DNA of 64,000 nucleotides from Thiodiazotropha sp040506275 (lineage in GTDB: Bacteria > Pseudomonadota > Gammaproteobacteria > Chromatiales > Chromatiaceae): positions 62,001 to 126,000 of the forward strand of contig JBEVXD010000007.1 in NCBI GenBank assembly GCA_040506275.1, read 5' to 3'. Made by a program: the position numbers and the translations under genes. Below the pieces are notes generated by a model that saw only the letters and a list, made by a program, of their open reading frames with translations, did not search any database and had not been told where the DNA came from. Shown here in pieces: positions 32,303 to 40,338 of this stretch (position 1 is its first letter; each line of letters starts with the position of its first letter).

Positions 32303-35300
32303 TTAATCAGGGGTCTCTCCGACTCTTTCACCTCTGCGTCTTTGCATCCTCTCCTGCAGACCCTGAAACAGATCCCACAACACGGGAATGATGAACAGTG
32401 TCAAAGCGGTAGCAGCAGCCAAGCCTGTAACAAAGGTTGAGGCCATGGTACCCCATACCAACGAGTAACTAGGGAAACCTATCGCCATTGGCAGCAAACC
32501 AAGACTAGTAGTGAGGGTAGTCAACAGAATGGGACGAAGGCGAATGTGAACCCCTTCGATAATCGCTTGTCGTCGTGTCATACCACTTCGATAGCGTTTA
32601 TTGATAAAATCGATTAACACCAGAGCATCATTAACCACAACACCCGCCACACCGATAACAGCAATAAAACTGTTTACCGTAAACAGAGATTGCGTAATCA
32701 GCTTCCCGAACACCACGCCAATCAGTGCAAATACAATTGCAGAGAGAATGATTAATGGCTGAAGGTAAGACTGAAATTGAGTTGCCAGAATCACATACAT
32801 CACCAACACAGCAATTATGAAAGCATAAGCCAGGGACTGGAAGGAGCGCTGGGTATCTTCGTGCTCACCACCAAAAGTTACTGTGGCCCCAGGATAGTCA
32901 TCTCGGATCGTCTCGTAGTAATTTTTAACTGCATTCACCACTGCCGGTGTTGAGGTGGGCGAACCTTCACGAATATCCGCCTTGAGACTGATCGCCCTTT
33001 GTCCCTGGTAGCGTTTGATCTCGCCCGATTCATTGTAGGATCTGATCCGTACAAGATCACTGAGGTAGACAGGCCTGTCTGCATCTTCGATCACAGGGAT
33101 GTAGAGTACATTTTCCGGCTCATTCAAAGCACCCGGATCGATACGCAGTTTAATATCGACCTCTTCATCGATATGACGATATTTCCCCAGATAGCGTCCA
33201 TCCAATACACTGGCCGCCAGCTGAGCCACCTGAATGTTATCAAGGCCGAATTCCGCTACCCTTTGCTGATCCACTTGAAGACGAAAAACACGCTTCGGAA
33301 CGCCCCTGTCATCATTTAAGCCGATTAAATTGGGACCGATATCCTGCGACTCCCGCATATAATCCAGTAGCACTCTGGCAAGCCCTGATACGGCTTCCAC
33401 ATTAGCCCCTACTACACGTACATTGATATCCTTACCACTGGGCGGGCCATCATTCTGGGGATGCACATGCAGTTCATAACCGTCTGTCTCGTAGATCGGT
33501 TTTAGTTTTTCGCGCATGCGTTGTAAGTGTTGCAGGGGATCATCGAAGGTCTGCTGCTTTACACTTGGCATAGTAACAATCACTGAACCATGATTGTTAC
33601 CATAGATCGGCTCGTAATCTTCATTGAAATACATCCCGGCAAGTCCTGAAGCGGCACTGGCCATACCCGGCCCATCCTCCATTACAGTCTCTGCGATCTG
33701 TTTCACCCGCTGGTTAACTTCGTCGATTGAAATATTACTCGGCCCTACTACGTCGACGTAGTAAATCTTGTAATCATCCGGAAAAAACTGAATTCGCACC
33801 AACGGTACTTTACCGCTGGCTGAAAGACCGATAATCACAACCGAGACGACAAACAACAACATCACAACTATCACCGACAGCGCCCGATAATGCATAGTCA
33901 GATTCAGTAACCAATCGGTAAAACGGCGTGCACCCCGCATCACCAGATTGTCCCGTTCCAATAGTTTCACAGCATTTTGGGCACGAGGCCCGAAATCGAG
34001 ATAGTGGATTGGCAATATCAGCAGACACTCAACTAATGAGGCAACAATCGCGAATGTCACCGCTTTTGGAACCAGAGCAAAAAACTGCCCGGTGGATCCA
34101 GTCATGATCAACATCGGCAGAAACGCAGCCACTGTGGTCATGGTGGCAGAGATCACAGGTAGTGCGACTTCGCTTGTACCAATGATAATCGCTTCCCGTA
34201 GCGGCTTACCCTCTTGTACATGGCGGTAGATATTTTCAGTCACTACAATAGCGTCATCCACCACTATGCCGGTCACCAGAACGAATGAGAACAGAGTGAT
34301 CTCGTTCAGACTGTTACCGGTCAGATACATAATCAACATAGTGATCATGAATGAGAACGGGATTCCAACGGTGACAAGTCCTGCATTCCGGATTCCCATG
34401 AAATACCAGATGATCAGAGAGACCAGGGATATCCCGACCAGCATATTCATGCCCAGGGTGCTAAGACCATCCTTGATATAGACAGTCGAGTCCTGAGTTA
34501 AAACCAGATCGACACCCTGTGCCTTGAGTATCGGGCGAAACTCCTCGACGATGCCGAATACCTCATCCCTAATGGTCATGGCATTGCCCTGATCAGACTT
34601 GATGATCTTCAAACCTAAAGAGGGTTTACCATTCACAGAAGCGATAACAATAGAATCCCGGTAATCCATTCCAATACGGGTCACCAGATCTGCGACTCGC
34701 AGAAAGCTACCATCAGCATCACGGCGTATGACGGTCGATTGAACTTGCTCCAGACTGTAGAATCGTTCATCCATCTTGACCAGAAACTCACCACTCTGGT
34801 TGGTGTATTTACCAGATGGAATGGTTTGATTGGCACCGGTCAATGCGTAAGCAACCTGATCGAAACTGATACCAAGTTCGCGCAATTTATGGGCATCCAG
34901 ATAGATATGAAACTCTTGTGTCTGCCTGCCGGAAAATTCGACCTGCTGTACATCAGGAACCTTCAGAATCCTTGTCTTCAGCTCCTCTCCCATCAAGGCG
35001 AGCGCTCGGTTATTCTGGTCACCCAACAGGTTGACTGATATCACCGGTAGCCAATCCTGAACCTTTGCATTGAGTAATTGCGGGGGATCGACGCCTTCCG
35101 GCAGTTCGCTGATGATGTTCAATACTTCGAAGCGAACCTCATTAAAGAGTATGTCGTAATCTGAATCATCAATAAATTTGAGTCGAACGTTGGATCGTCC
35201 GCTAAACGATGTAGAATTGATCCACTCTACGTCATCGACTTTTTCCAGTGCGTCCTCAATCTTGCGGGTGACGAGACTTTCTACCTCAACAGGAGAGGCG

Positions 35301-35461
35301 CCGGGATAAACAGTGGAGATAATCACTTCACCGAAACCGAAATTGGGGTAACGCTCCGCAGGTAATACAAACAGAGAGATAAACCCCACCACAATCAGCA
35401 CAACAAACATCAGGTTATAAAAAACCCGCTGTTTCAGTGAGAATGCGACAAGATCACGCAT
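32303..35461 (-). CDS. RND-family efflux transporter, inner-membrane pump
   Basis: 1052 residues, the usual AcrB/MdtB size, with the N-terminal helix (FYNLMFVVLIVVGFISLFV), large periplasmic domains, and the conserved membrane segment LFSFVLVTGIVVDDAIVVTENIY containing the proton-relay Asp pair. The second half repeats the pattern with VNDALVLIDFINKRYRSG. Its adaptor gene lies 3 bp upstream in the same operon; no TolC-like channel is in the operon. Substrate unknown. It probably expels toxic organics or lipids. Confidence 0.93.
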   Translation of the reverse strand: MRDLVAFSLKQRVFYNLMFVVLIVVGFISLFVLPAERYPNFGFGEVIISTVYPGASPVEVESLVTRKIEDALEKVDDVEWINSTSFSGRSNVRLKFIDDSDYDILFNEVRFEVLNIISELPEGVDPPQLLNAKVQDWLPVISVNLLGDQNNRALALMGEELKTRILKVPDVQQVEFSGRQTQEFHIYLDAHKLRELGISFDQVAYALTGANQTIPSGKYTNQSGEFLVKMDERFYSLEQVQSTVIRRDADGSFLRVADLVTRIGMDYRDSIVIASVNGKPSLGLKIIKSDQGNAMTIRDEVFGIVEEFRPILKAQGVDLVLTQDSTVYIKDGLSTLGMNMLVGISLVSLIIWYFMGIRNAGLVTVGIPFSFMITMLIMYLTGNSLNEITLFSFVLVTGIVVDDAIVVTENIYRHVQEGKPLREAIIIGTSEVALPVISATMTTVAAFLPMLIMTGSTGQFFALVPKAVTFAIVASLVECLLILPIHYLDFGPRAQNAVKLLERDNLVMRGARRFTDWLLNLTMHYRALSVIVVMLLFVVSVVIIGLSASGKVPLVRIQFFPDDYKIYYVDVVGPSNISIDEVNQRVKQIAETVMEDGPGMASAASGLAGMYFNEDYEPIYGNNHGSVIVTMPSVKQQTFDDPLQHLQRMREKLKPIYETDGYELHVHPQNDGPPSGKDINVRVVGANVEAVSGLARVLLDYMRESQDIGPNLIGLNDDRGVPKRVFRLQVDQQRVAEFGLDNIQVAQLAASVLDGRYLGKYRHIDEEVDIKLRIDPGALNEPENVLYIPVIEDADRPVYLSDLVRIRSYNESGEIKRYQGQRAISLKADIREGSPTSTPAVVNAVKNYYETIRDDYPGATVTFGGEHEDTQRSFQSLAYAFIIAVLVMYVILATQFQSYLQPLIILSAIVFALIGVVFGKLITQSLFTVNSFIAVIGVAGVVVNDALVLIDFINKRYRSGMTRRQAIIEGVHIRLRPILLTTLTTSLGLLPMAIGFPSYSLVWGTMASTFVTGLAAATALTLFIIPVLWDLFQGLQERMQRRRGERVGETPD

Positions 35462-35464
35462 GGG

Positions 35465-36463
35465 TTACTCGCTGTTCACCTGGAACTGATCCCCTGGTTT
35501 GATTTCAGGCGAAGCAACACGTACCCAGCCCTTATCTGGACCATTTGATCGGCCAAGATAGACTACAGATATTTCGGTTCCGTCCGGCTGCGTAAGCCAA
35601 TACTGCTCATAGCGCTGCTGAAGTGCACCCTCAGGAACCAAAACCGCTCCGGAACGGCTAGGAATATTTAATGCCAGTTCAACACGCAAGCCCCCCCTAT
35701 ATGTAGGCAATCCTTTGGATATTTCCAGTTCGAAATGGATCTTGCGTGACTGTTCGTCAAAGGCGGGGGATACTCGAATCAATCTAGCAGGGATTTCAAT
35801 CTGCAATTCAGGAAGTATCACTTTAATACCAGTTTTCTGTTGGGCCAACAGAGCCTGAAACTCCGTCATGCTGACCGCAAATGGCGCCACAAGGCGACTG
35901 TAATCACCAACCTCAACCACCGCCTCTCCGGCATTGACCCACTGACCCGGTTCAACGAAGCGTTTAATTACCCGCCAGCTGTCTGGAACAGTGATGCAAA
36001 GTCTTTGCTTACGCTCCATCAAGATATCAGCTGCAACCGATAGAGACTTGAGTTGGGTTTCGGTCTTATCCAAATTTCGCTGGGCACTATCCAACTGACT
36101 TTCAGAAGAGCTGTTTTTCTTCACCAATTTGCTATAGCGCGCTACCTCTTTGCGATAGTAGGCACTGTCCACTTTTAGCGCTTTCTGTTCAGTGCGATTA
36201 GCCCTCAATTCAAGATCCAGATAGGTGTCATCCAGGCAGGCAAAAGCACCCCCCTTCTTGATCGTGTCGCCGACATCCCCATTTACCTTGATGACACGCC
36301 CAGCCTGTTCAGCAGATAGCACCAACCTGGAATGTGCACGAGTGAAGCCCGACTGGACCCCTCTTTGTACAGACATCCTGGCTTCTACTAAAGACTCAAG
36401 TGCGTAGAGATTTGAGAGTGGAAGGCATCCACATAATATTATTATTAAAAAAACAGATCTCAT
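35465..36463 (-). CDS. RND periplasmic adaptor (HlyD/MFP family)
   Basis: 332 residues from ATG 36463, chosen because it opens a signal peptide (MRSVFLIIILCG) and GGGAA lies upstream; the ATG at 36496 would add 11 residues. It has the lipoyl-like hairpin (AGRVIKVNGDVGDTIKKGGAFA), a coiled-coil hairpin (residues about 85-140), the second lipoyl half (VEPGQWVNAGEAVVEVGDY), and a beta-barrel domain. Operon partner of the RND pump. No lipobox was identified with confidence. Confidence 0.9.
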   Translation of the reverse strand: MRSVFLIIILCGCLPLSNLYALESLVEARMSVQRGVQSGFTRAHSRLVLSAEQAGRVIKVNGDVGDTIKKGGAFACLDDTYLDLELRANRTEQKALKVDSAYYRKEVARYSKLVKKNSSSESQLDSAQRNLDKTETQLKSLSVAADILMERKQRLCITVPDSWRVIKRFVEPGQWVNAGEAVVEVGDYSRLVAPFAVSMTEFQALLAQQKTGIKVILPELQIEIPARLIRVSPAFDEQSRKIHFELEISKGLPTYRGGLRVELALNIPSRSGAVLVPEGALQQRYEQYWLTQPDGTEISVVYLGRSNGPDKGWVRVASPEIKPGDQFQVNSE

Positions 36464-36496
36464 GACGGCGCTGTTTCCCGATATGCATTTATGCAA

Positions 36497-37097
36497 ATTA
36501 TCTTAAAATCATAACTCATTACTACTATTAACCCAGCACCTTAATAATAAGTGAGCCAGAGACAAACAACCATACCAGAATTATGGTATTAGATAATATT
36601 ACCTTAACAGCTTAATGGTTTTAGATACGTACATTTCATAATTCACTAGTTACAATGGTTTACACTTTTTCCATGTTGATGGCATAGACTTACCCAATGG
36701 TATTCAAGTATCTTTTACAAACAGGGTGATGAATGATGTGCACAGGCATACTACGGAAACGACACAGCACCAAATAGATTTCCAGGAGCATTCGATTAAT
36801 TCTGCTTACCTCGGTTAGCGAGATACATTGTTCAGACAAGGCAGAGAACAGAGGTAGTAGCTCACTATTGCAACACTTTTAAACCAGAGCCTGATCATTC
36901 CAGACACCCCATACCGATTCATGAATTGATCAGTGGCAGTCTTAACCTGATTGGCTTCGAGACTGCTATTCAGTTGCATTGGATTAAGGCAAGTTTTTGT
37001 TCTATTTATTATATAATTGAAATCAAGATAACGACTCAGCTACCAAAGGATTCGGTACAATTTTCACTGGAAGAAACCTGTGTCAATTAGCTAAAGC
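36497..37097. other. Intergenic region
   Basis: About 600 bp with no supported gene. It presumably contains the promoter of the pump operon and of the hypothetical gene at 37110. A TTAACCCAGCACCTTAATAA segment at 36527-36546 resembles the GGTGCCGGGTTAATA motif also seen at 30092 and 31282. Confidence 0.35.
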
Positions 37098-37109
37098 TTG
37101 GAGGCTGAC

Positions 37110-37508
37110 ATGTGGATTTTCTATAAGCATCTACCCAGAAATGTGACTCTGAAAGAGGTGCAAAAAGTAACCATCAAGGGTGCTCGTGTTGGATGGTCGC
37201 CTTTGGGACTATTAAAAAAGCCCAACATCAAACGCTCAAAAATCATCAGAATAAAGGATCTGCAGCAAGAGACCATTGAGTACCATGCCATTGTTCAAGT
37301 GAACCCGACATCCATCACAGATACAATTATAGAAAATCTTGATGGCAAAACAGTGAATGGCCTATATTTAAGGCCTCATCGCTATCAACGTCGATTCACC
37401 AATCGAGACAGACGGACTATGCGGGATGGCTTGCATCAGGATGATGAACGACGTAAATCTGACAGACGCAGAGATAATCTGATTACCAGGGTCATGGAGA
37501 TCGACTGA
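37110..37508 (+). CDS. Hypothetical basic protein, 132 aa
   Basis: Start at ATG 37110, 6 bp behind GGAGG. The N-terminal part (MWIFYKHLPRNVTLKEVQKV) looks globular, the middle has IEYHAIVQVNP, and the last 40 residues are dense in arginine (RYQRRFTNRDRRT, DERRKSDRRRD). Such a tail could bind nucleic acid or acidic lipid. No family recognised. It is isolated between the pump and the lipase gene. Confidence 0.55.
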   Translation: MWIFYKHLPRNVTLKEVQKVTIKGARVGWSPLGLLKKPNIKRSKIIRIKDLQQETIEYHAIVQVNPTSITDTIIENLDGKTVNGLYLRPHRYQRRFTNRDRRTMRDGLHQDDERRKSDRRRDNLITRVMEID

Positions 37509-37675
37509 GGTCAGCCTCAGTTTTTTGCCCGAATAACCAATCGATTGACCCTGGCGTACGCCAGACATCTATCAGTTCAAGATTCTCTTCGGTGATACAG
37601 GTTGGTAACACACAGGAGTGCAGCCAAGCCACACCCTGCAGCGCCACCCAACGGTCACTACACAAGAGAAAGAGC

Positions 37676-38470
37676 TCAAAGCGCTTCCAGGATATCCGTC
37701 AGCAGTTTGCCGTCCAATGGATGCAGCGTATGGCTGAGTGGCGATTGGCGGATCTGAACCTTACCTTTGAGTGCCGTGACATTATTCATGTCCTGGCTAA
37801 TTGCCGGCACCAACTCGTCCCCCATACCAACGGGTCCTGGACGTACCACTGAAAGATAGTGGATTTCAGGATGCGGCTGACGATTTAGCCAAAACAGCAG
37901 GTTTCCAGGATGCTCAGGCGTCAAATCGAGTAATACGCCCCAGGAATCACGCACCACATCGTAGACCTCCCCAACAAGAAGAGATTTCACCGTACTGAAC
38001 GGAAATATATCATCAGTCTTATCCAATGCCTCAACTGCTCGCAGGGTTCCTAAATGAGGTGATGCAATGGTAATCAAAGACTTCGTTTTTGGTATTCCAC
38101 CCATCACCAACGATGTCCTTGCAACAACACCGCCTGCTGAGTGACCAATCAGAATCAACTCCTCCTGAGGATGACGTTGACCAATGGCATTCAGCATATC
38201 CCTTAAGATCCGCGCCTGAACCATGATCGGCTGGATAGAGGGAAGTTCAACCGTATAAAACTTATTTTTCCCTGTTGCGTCGGATAGTGGCAGCAACCCT
38301 CGTGCAGTCAACACACCTGCCTGTTGCCAGCCGGCCCGGTGAAGCGAATTACTGATACCACTTCGCTCCCAGGATGCGGCACTTCCAAGATAACCGTGCA
38401 CCATAACCACCACATCGGCTCTTGCCGATAAGGTAACCAGACTCAGGAATAAAACAGCAAGCCACTTCAT
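37676..38470 (-). CDS. Secreted alpha/beta-hydrolase (lipase-like)
   Basis: 264 residues with a signal peptide (MKWLAVLFLSLVTLSARA). VMVHGYLGSAASWERSG is the oxyanion region, LILIGHSAGGVVARTSL the nucleophile elbow, and HTLHPLDGKLL near the end supplies the His. It resembles PGAP1/DUF676-type serine esterases. It begins 27 bp behind the soeC stop, so it may be read through from the sulfite dehydrogenase operon, though the functional connection is unclear. Confidence 0.8.
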   Translation of the reverse strand: MKWLAVLFLSLVTLSARADVVVMVHGYLGSAASWERSGISNSLHRAGWQQAGVLTARGLLPLSDATGKNKFYTVELPSIQPIMVQARILRDMLNAIGQRHPQEELILIGHSAGGVVARTSLVMGGIPKTKSLITIASPHLGTLRAVEALDKTDDIFPFSTVKSLLVGEVYDVVRDSWGVLLDLTPEHPGNLLFWLNRQPHPEIHYLSVVRPGPVGMGDELVPAISQDMNNVTALKGKVQIRQSPLSHTLHPLDGKLLTDILEAL

Positions 38471-38497
38471 ATTTAAACCCTCCTTAACAGACCAGCA

Positions 38498-39496
38498 CTA
38501 CGCCATACTTTGGTAATAGAGATTCTGTGGATGTTTCGCCTCGGTGAAAAAATGGTATCGCTCCAGGATCAGTCCAAGATACTGAATTAAAAAAGCAGCA
38601 ATCGGCAATCGAGAAGATTCCAGCGCATAAGCAAGAATAATCAGTAGCACCGGCAGAACGAACACCATCAACAGAAAGAGGTAGCGAATCATCTGTAGAA
38701 AGGCTTCGCTTTTTCCATGGAAGAACTCCCGGGTATTGAATGATCCGCCCATAAAGCCTTGTGCCTTTTGGTGCAGCTGCGCATGGTGTACGCCAATTGC
38801 TGACTGAAGGCTGACCTTGCAACGGAACTCACTGTTACGATAGAGCGTCGCACCTCGGCTGATCGCGCCAAGCAAAGTCGCCACAACTGCCCAGGTACCA
38901 TAAAAAACCACCAGATCGGATGACTGATAGGCTGACATGGCTGCCGCCAGCATAAAACCGGATGCGATACCGAGAAACAGAAAATTGGCCACAGTCAAAG
39001 GTGAGTGCCATGCCTTGATAAAACGGAGACTGGCGTAAATCATGGCGGTACAGAGAAACAGTAAAAAAGTAGCCAGGGTACCAACGGCACCGATGATCAA
39101 TGTAATGTCCACCGGCAAGGTTTGTGAAATCACAAAAAGAGGCTCAGTCCACTCCAGATAGTGAAATAAGCCATACAAAGCCGTTAAGGCCATGGTGACA
39201 GGCAATATAACTACTTCACGGGATAACCAGGAGGTTCGCCACTGAGTCGCTGCCCGCCAAGCCCGCTCAGGACGACCTAAATGAAACACCGATGCTATCA
39301 ATCCGGCAATAAGCAACAGCAGAGATAAGATACTGCCCTGGGCGTAGAACACGTCACTCTGCACCGGTAGCAAATTGGCCAGAGAGTAGAGTTGACCCGT
39401 GAACAAGGCTAAAAACAGTCCTTGTCCGACACCAATCAAGGTGGTCAGGAATATCACAGAAAAGGCTGGATGCATTATTAATTCTCCGAAACTCAA
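38498..39496 (-). CDS. soeC: Sulfite dehydrogenase membrane anchor SoeC (DmsC/NrfD type)
   Basis: 332 residues with about eight to nine hydrophobic helices; LLLLIAGLIASVFHLGRPERAWRAATQWRTSWLSREV is the hallmark of DmsC-like anchors. It binds the enzyme to the inner membrane and transfers electrons to quinone. Third gene of soeABC, 104 bp beyond the ferredoxin gene. In purple sulfur bacteria SoeABC oxidises cytoplasmic sulfite to sulfate. Confidence 0.85.
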   Translation of the reverse strand: MSFGELIMHPAFSVIFLTTLIGVGQGLFLALFTGQLYSLANLLPVQSDVFYAQGSILSLLLLIAGLIASVFHLGRPERAWRAATQWRTSWLSREVVILPVTMALTALYGLFHYLEWTEPLFVISQTLPVDITLIIGAVGTLATFLLFLCTAMIYASLRFIKAWHSPLTVANFLFLGIASGFMLAAAMSAYQSSDLVVFYGTWAVVATLLGAISRGATLYRNSEFRCKVSLQSAIGVHHAQLHQKAQGFMGGSFNTREFFHGKSEAFLQMIRYLFLLMVFVLPVLLIILAYALESSRLPIAAFLIQYLGLILERYHFFTEAKHPQNLYYQSMA

Positions 39497-39600
39497 ATAT
39501 CTTGAAGGTTATCGCTTGCAGCGTGCCTGACCATTACGCTCTCAGCCATCTCAATCGATACACCATTCAAGAACATATATTCATTGTCCATCTGGACTCA

Positions 39601-40326
39601 CTACCAAGCCACATCATCCAGAGTCTCACCACCGTCCGGCAGACTGGGCAGTTGCTCTTTCTTAAGCGGATTGTCAGCACGAACCAGCTCATCTTCATGG
39701 ATCTGGATACGTGTTTTGCGTCGAGGCAGATAGTGATTTGCCGGTTTGGTACCCCATTCAGGCTGCAAGGCATACCCACCCTGCTCACGAATCGCCACTG
39801 AGACAACCGAATCGGGATCATGTACATCACCAAACAGTCTTGCACTGGTAGGACAAGCCAATACACAGGCGGGTTTACGTTCAGATTCCGGCAGTGTCTT
39901 ATCCGTGATGCGATCGATGCAGAGGGTGCACTTTTTCATCACCCGCTGTTTTTCATCAATCTCACGGGCACCGTATGGGCAGGCCCAGGAGCAGTATTTG
40001 CAACCTATACATTTGTCGTAGTCCACCAGTACCACCCCATTGTCCTCACGTTTATATGAGGCACCCGTTGGACAGACCGGAACACAGGGTGGATCTTCGC
40101 AATGGAGGCAAGACTTGGGAAAGTGGTAGGTCTCAGTATGAGGAAAAACACCGGCCTCATAGGTCTGAACACGGTTATAGAAGGTTCCATTTGGATCTTC
40201 ATCATAGGGGCGTTGATCAGTCATCGGACCGGCCCAACCGGAGGTATTCCACTCTTTACAGCTGGTCACACAAGCGTGACAGCCGACGCAGACGTTGAGA
40301 TCAATGACGAGTGCTAGTTGTGTCAT
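39601..40326 (-). CDS. soeB: Sulfite dehydrogenase iron-sulfur subunit SoeB
   Basis: 241 residues. Four [4Fe-4S] motifs: CVGCHACVTSC, CLHCEDPPCVPVC, CIGCKYCSWACP and a last group CTLC...CVLACP. No Tat signal, so it is placed on the cytoplasmic side, unlike DmsB-type periplasmic relatives. It sits between the molybdopterin subunit (12 bp away) and the membrane anchor. Confidence 0.92.
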   Translation of the reverse strand: MTQLALVIDLNVCVGCHACVTSCKEWNTSGWAGPMTDQRPYDEDPNGTFYNRVQTYEAGVFPHTETYHFPKSCLHCEDPPCVPVCPTGASYKREDNGVVLVDYDKCIGCKYCSWACPYGAREIDEKQRVMKKCTLCIDRITDKTLPESERKPACVLACPTSARLFGDVHDPDSVVSVAIREQGGYALQPEWGTKPANHYLPRRKTRIQIHEDELVRADNPLKKEQLPSLPDGGETLDDVAW

Positions 40327-40338
40327 TTCAATAAACCA